A stretch of 6,917 bases of DNA from Spirochaetales bacterium (lineage in GTDB: Bacteria; Spirochaetota; Spirochaetia; DSM-27196; SLAA01). Positions 1 to 4,366 of the stretch are shown here, piece by piece. Where the stretch lies: contig SLBH01000273.1 of the NCBI GenBank assembly GCA_007126415.1, forward strand, positions 1 to 6,917, read 5' to 3'. Under the pieces are notes generated by a model, which was not told where the DNA came from, ran no database searches, and saw only the letters and a program-made list of their open reading frames with translations. Made by a program: the position numbers and the translations under genes. Within the stretch, counting starts at the first letter, position 1, and every line of letters starts with the position of its first letter.

Positions 1-485
1 GAGCCGAGAATAACGACGCGCTTACCGACCATATAGCCTTCCATGTTGAGAAAGCGTTGAGCGGTACCGGCGTTGAATACTCCGGCCGGACGGTATCCCG
101 GGATCGCGATCGCCCCGCGCGTGCGCTCACGACACCCCATCGCGAGGACCACCGCACGCGCCGGTATCTCAAGATACCCTTCGGTGGTGTTGATTGCTTT
201 CACGACTTTGTCTTCGGTGAGCTCCAACACCATGGTGTTGAGCCTGAACTCGATCCCGAGTTCCTTGAGCTCGTCGATGAACCGCTCGGCATACTCAGGG
301 CCGGTGAGATCCTCCGAGAAGAAATGCAGCCCAAATCCGTTGTGAATACACTGTTGCAGAATACCGCCGAGCTCACGATCGCGCTCGAGCACCAGCACGT
401 TTCTCGCGCCGTTCTTATGTGCTTCAACCGCGGCGCCCAAGCCTGCAGGGCCCGCGCCCAGCACCACGACATCATAGCGTTGCAT
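1..485 (-). CDS. FAD/NAD(P)-dependent oxidoreductase, second subunit of GlpA-type dehydrogenase (partial, C-terminus off window)
   Basis: The first 161 residues are visible; the gene runs off the left edge. The N-terminus has a Rossmann FAD-binding motif (GAGPAG, residues 10-15) after a beta strand, an acidic Glu34 closing the second strand, a GGILQQCIHNGFG segment at 40-52 and a conserved AMGCRERTRG stretch at 115-124. A second, NAD(P)-binding Rossmann fold is just starting (VGKRVVILG, 153-161). This is the pyridine nucleotide-disulfide oxidoreductase fold seen in proteins often annotated as NADH oxidase-like and encoded beside GlpA-like dehydrogenases. It probably moves electrons between the partner's iron-sulfur cluster and NAD(P) or another acceptor (inference). 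The ATG is at 485, six bases after a strong AAGGAG (492-497), and overlaps the upstream gene's end by 14 bp, which suggests translational coupling. In related operons a small cysteine-rich DUF1667 protein often follows; that would lie outside the window. Confidence 0.88.
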   Translation of the reverse strand, partial: MQRYDVVVLGAGPAGLGAAVEAHKNGARNVLVLERDRELGGILQQCIHNGFGLHFFSEDLTGPEYAERFIDELKELGIEFRLNTMVLELTEDKVVKAINTTEGYLEIPARAVVLAMGCRERTRGAIAIPGYRPAGVFNAGTAQRFLNMEGYMVGKRVVILG

Positions 486-1953
486 GCTGTTCTCCTTGCA
501 GCTGTGCCCGGGGCGCGGAGCTTCCCTTGGTGCGACCGGTCAAAATATAGGAACGCTCGCTGTCTTTCTTGACCTCCGAGAGATCGACGCCGAGCTCGCG
601 CGCGAGTATCTCGATCACGCGTGGGCTACAGAACCCGCCCTGGCAGCGGCCGGTGCCGGGCCGCGCTCGCCGCTTCACCCCGTCTACGGTGCGCGCTCCG
701 CAACTTCGGTGTATCACATCGAGGAGCTCGCCTTCGGTAACGGTTTCGCAACGGCACACGATCCGACCGAATCGCGGATTCTCGCGCACCAACGCCGCCT
801 TCTCCTGATCAGAAAGCTCGGCAAAGCGCGCCAACGGACGTCGACGCGGATCAAACTCAGGGTCGGCTTCGAGGCCACCGGCGATCCGATCGAGAATCTT
901 CACTACCTCCTCCGCGATCGGGGGCGAGCATGACAGGCCCGGCGACTTGATGCCGGCTACGTTGATGAAGCCTTTTGCGTCCTGCGACTCGGCGATGATG
1001 AAGTCCTTGGTACTCGGTTCGGCACGAATACCGGCAAAGGTCGTTATGTTGTAATGGTACGGAATATCCTTGATGCTCTTGGCCGCCATCTCCTTCACGA
1101 ACCGTAGGCGGTTACCGGTTGTGCGGACGTCCTCGCGGTTCTCGAGGTTCTCGGCGTCCGGACCAACGATGACGTTCCCGTGTACCGTTGGGGACACGAG
1201 TACGCCTTTGCCCGCCTTGGTGGGGCACTGAAACACCACGGTGTTCACGAGCCCGTCGGCGTTCTTGTCGAGCAGGAAATACTGTCCTCGCTTCGGGTTG
1301 ATCTCGAAGAACGGCTTCGCGACCATGTTGTTGACCTTGTCGGCGTAGAGCCCGGCGGCGTTTATAACGTAGCGCGACTCGACCTCGCCCTGTGTCGTGC
1401 TGATGCGAAAACCGTCGTGGAAGGCCGCGATCGCGGTGACCTCATGGTTGAGCTTCAACTCCACGCCGTTGTCGATAGCGTTCTCGGCGAGCGCGATAGC
1501 GAGCTCCCACGGCCCGACTATTCCGGCGGTCTCGGCGTACAGCGAGCCCTTGATGGTATCGACGACGTTCGGCTCGATACGCCGAGTCTCGGTAGGGGAG
1601 AGGATCTGAAGTCCCGGTATCTCAAGAGCGCGTCCGTTGTCGTACAGCTCGCGCAGGGTAGGAAGCTCCGCATCCTCGAACGCCAGAACCAGCGACCCGA
1701 TTCGCTTGAGCGGCACGTCAAGCTCTTCGCAAACTTGGTCGAACATCGGATTCCCGCGCGCGTTGAGCTTCCCCATCACGGTGTCGACGTGCGCGTCGTA
1801 TCCGGCGTGCACGATCGCGCTGTTGGCTTTGGTCTGTCCATCTGAGACATCGTTTTCGCGATCGAGCAGCGCAACGTTCAATTTGTAGCGCGACAGCTCA
1901 CGCGCAATGAAACAGCCCACGATACCTGCGCCGACAATTGTGACATCGTACAT
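472..1953 (-). CDS. glpA: GlpA-like FAD-dependent glycerol-3-phosphate dehydrogenase with C-terminal BFD [2Fe-2S] domain
   Basis: This 493-residue flavoprotein probably oxidises glycerol 3-phosphate to dihydroxyacetone phosphate. A DAO-type FAD domain covers about residues 3-350: dinucleotide motif GAGIVG at 8-13, Asp31 at the end of the second strand, the GRAL region near 107-110, and the FAGIRAEPS (306-314) and AGIKSPGLS (333-341) segments typical of the GlpA/GlpD and L-2-hydroxyglutarate oxidase superfamily. A BFD-like domain follows at about 395-455, with Cys400, Cys402, Cys437 and Cys442 (CxC and CxxxxC) as likely [2Fe-2S] ligands. There is no signal peptide or membrane helix, so it is cytosolic. 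E. coli GlpA has the same domain order but is somewhat longer. The ATG at 1953 follows AGAGGGAAG (1958-1966), and a promoter lies at 2074-2102. The last ~30 residues look unconserved and carry the next gene's ribosome site. A dehydrogenase for L-2-hydroxyglutarate or another hydroxy acid is an alternative; family assignment is firm, substrate is not. Confidence 0.85.
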   Translation of the reverse strand: MYDVTIVGAGIVGCFIARELSRYKLNVALLDRENDVSDGQTKANSAIVHAGYDAHVDTVMGKLNARGNPMFDQVCEELDVPLKRIGSLVLAFEDAELPTLRELYDNGRALEIPGLQILSPTETRRIEPNVVDTIKGSLYAETAGIVGPWELAIALAENAIDNGVELKLNHEVTAIAAFHDGFRISTTQGEVESRYVINAAGLYADKVNNMVAKPFFEINPKRGQYFLLDKNADGLVNTVVFQCPTKAGKGVLVSPTVHGNVIVGPDAENLENREDVRTTGNRLRFVKEMAAKSIKDIPYHYNITTFAGIRAEPSTKDFIIAESQDAKGFINVAGIKSPGLSCSPPIAEEVVKILDRIAGGLEADPEFDPRRRPLARFAELSDQEKAALVRENPRFGRIVCRCETVTEGELLDVIHRSCGARTVDGVKRRARPGTGRCQGGFCSPRVIEILARELGVDLSEVKKDSERSYILTGRTKGSSAPRAQLQGEQHATL

Positions 1954-2073
1954 TCGGCTTCCCTCTTCACGGCCTCATACCGGCTTCACGCGCCGACATG
2001 GTGTGATCTCTTATCTATAATCTAAACTATTACCTCGATCGGTGTCGCGACGTTTGTTCCCACTAACGGGTCA

Positions 2074-2102
2074 ATTGTAAACGCAGTTGTAACGTACGTC
2101 AA
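2074..2102 (-). promoter_or_regulatory. sigma70-type promoter of the glpA-like operon
   Basis: On the minus strand TTGACG (2097-2102) is followed after exactly 17 bases by TACAAT (2074-2079). Each hexamer matches the consensus at five of six positions and the spacing is ideal. Transcription would start near 2067, leaving a leader of roughly 110 nt before the ATG at 1953. A repeated motif, TTGTAAACG at 2075-2083 and TTGTAACG at 2088-2095 on the plus strand, lies across the -10 and spacer and could be part of a binding site, though it may be chance. The promoter lies outside the neighbouring inverted-repeat element. Confidence 0.6.
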
Positions 2103-2177
2103 ACTGATTCAGACTTATGTTCACAACCGAAGCAGCGAGCTCGGGACGGTGACCTAAGTGACACGAGTTTTGTGGGT

Positions 2178-2222
2178 GAGCGATATCTGGTTCGAGCGAT
2201 ATGAGAATCCGCCCGAGAATCC
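2178..2222. repeat. two pairs of short direct repeats inside the inverted-repeat element
   Basis: GAGCGATAT occurs at 2178-2186 and again at 2194-2202 with a 7-base gap. It is followed at once by GAGAATCC at 2203-2210 and 2215-2222 with a 4-base gap. The first copy overlaps the inner end of the left inverted repeat. Such stacked short repeats could be binding sites or remnants of slippage; no function is known to me. Confidence 0.5.
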
Positions 2223-2264
2223 ACCGGGTGAGCACTAAGCGCCTGCCGGGCTCGTTGCGTCCGC

Positions 2265-2280
2265 CGCTGCATATGCACCG
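2265..2280. repeat. palindrome centred on TGCATATGCA
   Basis: TGCATATGCA at 2268-2277 is a perfect 10-bp palindrome. One mismatched pair (2267/2278) separates it from two further paired positions, giving a 16-bp imperfect palindrome. It lies near the right end of the 149-bp element. It could be a regulator site or simply a chance palindrome. Confidence 0.35.
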
Positions 2281-2313
2281 CTGAGCACTCACCCACAAAA
2301 CTCGTGTCGGTAT

Positions 2314-2985
2314 TCAAGAGATCGAAAAGGGCCGCAGCGCAGTGATCGGCAGCACGAGCTCACCGAGGTCGATCATCGCGTTGAACAACGCTACATGACT
2401 GTAGCGCTCGATCGACTGCACCGAGATATCGGCGGTCTCAAGCCGGCCGGCTTGTAGCAGTCGTGCTCTGCGTGTGCCGGCGAGTAGCGGAGTCGCCGGG
2501 GTTACGCAGCGACCGGCGTCGCACAGCGCGATGTTGCAGTATGAACTGTCGGTTAGCAGACCGTCTCGCACGATCAGTACGTCGTCGCACCCGTCCCGCA
2601 GCTCATACAACCTGTGCAACGCACGACGGTCGTGGTACTTGAGGCTGTAGGTTATCTCGCCCCCATCTACAACGCGCAGCGTATTGATCGGCGGGACGCG
2701 ATACGACAGCAGCTCCAGCTCCTCAACTGCGGGCGGCTCGCCGTGGTTTTCAGGAGGCACGCGGTAGACGAGCCTCAGTTTCGTTCGCGTCGCCCCAGCG
2801 TTTGGCCCATCGTTCAGTGCTGCGGCGAGCGCCTGCTCGAGCACGCCGCGAGCGGCTGAATCAACGCGGTGTCCCGCCGCGCCGCCCCAACACGCACGGA
2901 GGGTGCGCCGAACGCGGGCACGGTGCGCATCGATCGCGAGCGGCTCGCCGTCGATCACGCATATCGTCTCAATGAAGCGGCACAT
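2314..2985 (-). CDS. pabC: class IV aminotransferase, PabC-like 4-amino-4-deoxychorismate lyase
   Basis: This 223-residue PLP-dependent enzyme probably splits 4-amino-4-deoxychorismate into p-aminobenzoate and pyruvate for folate synthesis. The family's opening FIETICVIDGEP is at 4-15, TKLRLVY at 68-74, the likely PLP-binding Lys116 in SLKYHDR, then TDSSYCNIAL (145-154) and TPATPLLAGTRRA (162-174), which fit the cofactor-phosphate and substrate loops. I chose the ATG at 2985: it places the conserved FIET right at the N-terminus, whereas an upstream in-frame start at 3045 would add 20 residues wholly inside pabB with no family resemblance. The gene overlaps the 3' end of pabB by 17 bp, so the two are surely co-transcribed, and AAGG lies just before the start. 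D-amino acid or branched-chain aminotransferases share the fold, but the pabB partner argues for lyase activity. Confidence 0.85.
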   Translation of the reverse strand: MCRFIETICVIDGEPLAIDAHRARVRRTLRACWGGAAGHRVDSAARGVLEQALAAALNDGPNAGATRTKLRLVYRVPPENHGEPPAVEELELLSYRVPPINTLRVVDGGEITYSLKYHDRRALHRLYELRDGCDDVLIVRDGLLTDSSYCNIALCDAGRCVTPATPLLAGTRRARLLQAGRLETADISVQSIERYSHVALFNAMIDLGELVLPITALRPFSIS

Positions 2986-4003
2986 TGACCTTGTCCAGCA
3001 GCTCTTGGTACTCGCGTTCCAGCTCGCTGTAGATCGTGATTCCACCGCCGGCCTTAAATACCGTGCCGTGATCGGTCTGCTCTATGAAACGGATCATGAC
3101 GCCGGAATCGAGCTCGTGTCCATCCCAGACGCCGCAGATCCCGGTATAGTACCCGCGCTCGTAGCGCTCGGCTTCGCGGATGATCTCGACAGTGCGGCGT
3201 TTCGGGGCGCCGGTGATCGAACCGGCCGGGAGCATCTCAAACAGGAGCTCGCCGAGCCGTGACTCGAATCCGCGCGGCAGTTCGCCCACAATCTCGGAGC
3301 TGATTTGCAGGAGCGCGTCGTCGCGCAGCTGTATGCGGTCTATGTAGCGGTACCGTTCCACTCGCACGCGCTCGGCGATGCGCCCTATGTCGTTACGGAT
3401 GAGGTCGACGATCGTCAGGTGCTCGGCCTTCTCTTTTTCGTCGTTCAAAATGCACGCTGCGGCATTCGGCTCCGAGGCCCGGATGGTGCCCTTCATAGGG
3501 TAGCTTCGAATAACGCCGTCTTGAATGCGCACGAACTGTTCAGGCGAGAACACAAGGATACGGTCTTCAATCAAGAGTGTATACTTTGCCCGCACCGCCG
3601 CGTAGAGCTCCGGCAGTGAATGCGAGAGCTCTACCGAAACCGGCAATGTCAAGTTCGCAAGAAACGAGTCCCCATTGCGCAATCCTTGCTGCACATGGTT
3701 GAACGCAGCCCGATAGCGTTCGAACTGCGGCGGCGTCTTCTTGATGCGGACCGCCTCACGAAGCGCCATCAGCCGGCGCGGCGAGTAGCCGGTCGTGAGG
3801 CCGTCTGCGTGACGGGCGAAGCGAAACCGAAGCTGCCGGGGATTGAGCTCGTCTAACGGCAGTACAAGCCCATACAGGAGATCAAAATCGAGCGCAAATA
3901 CGAACGGTACGCGATTTCGCGCAAACCGATTGATGCGCTCAAGGGCTTCGCCGGCGGGGATCTGGTGCTCCGGTGTGGCTGTACGCGTGGTTTGCAGCTT
4001 CAC
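2969..4003 (-). CDS. pabB: aminodeoxychorismate synthase component I
   Basis: This 344-residue protein has the chorismate-binding fold and should turn chorismate plus ammonia into 4-amino-4-deoxychorismate. Key motifs in order are PMKGT at 169-173, whose Lys171 matches the nucleophilic lysine distinguishing aminodeoxychorismate synthase from anthranilate synthase; EHLTIVDLIRND at 194-205; GSITGAPK at 261-268; and YYTGICG at 285-291. It lacks most of the N-terminal domain of E. coli PabB (about 450 residues) and resembles the short form known from several bacterial phyla. The start is GTG at 4001-4003; only a weak GAG lies upstream, but family similarity (VPFVFALDFD at 32-41) begins soon after, so the start is probably close to right. 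The pabC-like gene follows with overlap. No pabA amidotransferase gene is in the window, so it must be elsewhere, be shared with tryptophan synthesis, or be bypassed by free ammonia. Confidence 0.93.
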   Translation of the reverse strand: MKLQTTRTATPEHQIPAGEALERINRFARNRVPFVFALDFDLLYGLVLPLDELNPRQLRFRFARHADGLTTGYSPRRLMALREAVRIKKTPPQFERYRAAFNHVQQGLRNGDSFLANLTLPVSVELSHSLPELYAAVRAKYTLLIEDRILVFSPEQFVRIQDGVIRSYPMKGTIRASEPNAAACILNDEKEKAEHLTIVDLIRNDIGRIAERVRVERYRYIDRIQLRDDALLQISSEIVGELPRGFESRLGELLFEMLPAGSITGAPKRRTVEIIREAERYERGYYTGICGVWDGHELDSGVMIRFIEQTDHGTVFKAGGGITIYSELEREYQELLDKVNVPLH

Positions 4004-4014
4004 GTTCGCTACTC

Positions 4015-4020
4015 ACTATA
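4015..4020 (-). promoter_or_regulatory. possible -10 element for pabB
   Basis: TATAGT on the minus strand matches the -10 consensus at five of six positions. No good -35 sits 16-18 bases upstream. It is so close to the GTG start (4003) that the transcript would be almost leaderless, so either this is a chance match, or the true translation start lies further in. Confidence 0.25.
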
Positions 4021-4069
4021 CACCAAACTTGATGAGCAGTACACTCAGTAACGCAATGCCAAGCAGGGT

Positions 4070-4100
4070 TTGCCTCGGGTGAGCCCGAACGCTTCGGCAA
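4070..4100. promoter_or_regulatory. compact set of competing hairpins upstream of pabB
   Basis: TCGGG (4075-4079) can pair with CCCGA (4084-4088) around TGAG. Alternatively CCGAA (4085-4089) pairs with TTCGG (4093-4097) around CGC. The two stems share bases and exclude each other. An outer pair TTGCC (4070-4074) / GGCAA (4096-4100) could enclose the first. In a leftward transcript this would lie about 70-100 nt before pabB. The geometry resembles an attenuator or small RNA switch, but short GC-rich stems arise readily by chance. Confidence 0.25.
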
Positions 4101-4140
4101 GGGAGTGTTCGTCTGCGGTACAGCCTTCAAACCCCGGCCG

Positions 4141-4155
4141 CGGCGCTGAGCGCCG
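4141..4155. repeat. 15-bp perfect palindrome in divergent region
   Basis: CGGCGCT and AGCGCCG flank a single central G. With 7-bp arms and one central base it is too tight for an RNA hairpin loop and fits a dimeric protein-binding site better. It lies between the two divergent genes, upstream of the proposed GH65 promoter. No known regulator motif was recognised. Confidence 0.35.
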
Positions 4156-4244
4156 TCGCAGTCACGCCGAACCCCGGCTCGGCAACCAAAACCCAAGTAA
4201 CCCACGCATAGACCGCGGAAAGAGGCGCGGAACGAGGCATGAGG

Positions 4245-4260
4245 CGCAATTTTTATTGCG
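4245..4260. promoter_or_regulatory. palindromic operator candidate overlapping the GH65 -35 region
   Basis: CGCAAT (4245-4250) and ATTGCG (4255-4260) are perfect inverted halves around TTTT. The right half overlaps the proposed -35 hexamer of the GH65 promoter, the position expected of a repressor site. Sugar phosphorylase genes are commonly controlled by LacI- or GntR-type regulators, but this motif does not match an operator I can name. Confidence 0.4.
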
Positions 4261-4284
4261 TGCTTGGTGCGCCTTTGCTACACT
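4256..4284 (+). promoter_or_regulatory. possible promoter of the GH65 gene
   Basis: TTGCGT (4256-4261) and TACACT (4279-4284) are separated by 17 bases. The hexamers match the sigma70 consensus at three and four of six positions respectively. A start near 4291 would give a leader of about 75 nt that includes the hairpin at 4325-4348. The weak hexamers fit either an activated or a regulated promoter, or a wrong call. Confidence 0.35.
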
Positions 4285-4324
4285 GCTGCCGTGCGTTACT
4301 GACGCGGCATACGGCAGACCACAC

Positions 4325-4348
4325 GCTCGAGACCGCCGCCTCTCGAGC
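4325..4348 (+). promoter_or_regulatory. leader hairpin just upstream of the GH65 ribosome-binding site
   Basis: GCTCGAGA (4325-4332) and TCTCGAGC (4341-4348) form a perfect 8-bp stem around the loop CCGCCGCC. The stem ends six bases before the Shine-Dalgarno AAGGA (4355-4359). It could affect access of ribosomes or mRNA stability, or be a protein-binding site in DNA. There is no T-run after it, so it is not an intrinsic terminator. Confidence 0.4.
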
Positions 4349-4366
4349 TCGACAAAGGAAGCACGC

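Larger units (their letters stand above)
2160..2308. repeat. 149-bp element with perfect 21-bp terminal inverted repeats (MITE-like or invertible segment)
   Basis: The left arm (2160-2180, starting GACACGAG and ending GGGTGAG) is matched without error by the reverse complement at 2288-2308. The arms enclose 107 bp that encode nothing recognisable. A perfect 21-bp match at this spacing is far beyond chance in a window of this size. No target duplication is clear; both ends have a TA a few bases outside (2155-2156 and 2311-2312), with unequal gaps of three and two bases. The right end stops five bases before the stop codon of the pabC-like gene, which seems complete. The loop is too long for a normal terminator and no T-run follows. 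A small non-autonomous transposable element, a recombinase-invertible segment, or paired protein-binding sites all remain possible. The repeat is certain; its role is not. Confidence 0.85.
1954..2313. other. 360-bp intergenic region between pabC-like gene and glpA-like operon
   Basis: No credible gene lies here. It carries the leader and promoter of the minus-strand flavoprotein operon on the left and the 149-bp inverted-repeat element on the right, which begins five bases past the stop codon of the pabC-like gene. An AT-rich patch at about 2011-2032 (minus strand reads TTTAGATTATAGATAAGAG) contains further -10-like hexamers but no matching -35. I see no hairpin followed by a T-run that could serve as an intrinsic terminator for the pab genes, so read-through into the flavoprotein operon cannot be excluded. 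The minus-strand open frames here (2071-2298 and 2099-2317) overlap the inverted repeat and have no recognisable protein features. Confidence 0.7.
4004..4366. other. 363-bp divergent intergenic region, pabB / GH65
   Basis: This gap must hold promoters for pabB (leftward) and the GH65 gene (rightward). Both strands stay open for long stretches: a plus frame extends the GH65 gene back to 4070 and a minus frame spans 3939-4205. The translations are arginine- and proline-rich without family features, so I treat it as non-coding. It is unusually dense in small inverted repeats (4070-4100, 4141-4155, 4245-4260, 4325-4348), described separately. No tRNA or known riboswitch was recognised. Confidence 0.6.

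Noticed and set aside
1180..1845. 221-residue plus-strand open frame
   Set aside because: It is antisense to the GlpA-like FAD domain and shows no family features.
2160..2308. Inverted repeat as an intrinsic terminator for the pab operon
   Set aside because: The 107-base loop is far too long and there is no T-run after the second arm in the direction of transcription.
2160..2308. Two-unit CRISPR remnant
   Set aside because: The repeats are inverted rather than direct, only two occur, and no cas gene is present.
2071..2317. Two overlapping small minus-strand open frames (75 and 72 residues)
   Set aside because: They span the inverted-repeat element, the operon promoter, or the end of the pabC-like gene in another frame, and have no recognisable features.
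2986..3045. Upstream start for the pabC-like gene adding 20 residues
   Set aside because: The added stretch lies wholly inside pabB in another frame and does not resemble the family, whose conserved FIET begins right after the ATG at 2985.
4070..4366. 99-residue in-frame extension of the GH65 gene
   Set aside because: The extension is basic and compositionally odd, has no ribosome site, and covers the proposed promoter and hairpin. The ATG at 4367 has a strong AAGGA and directly precedes conserved sequence.
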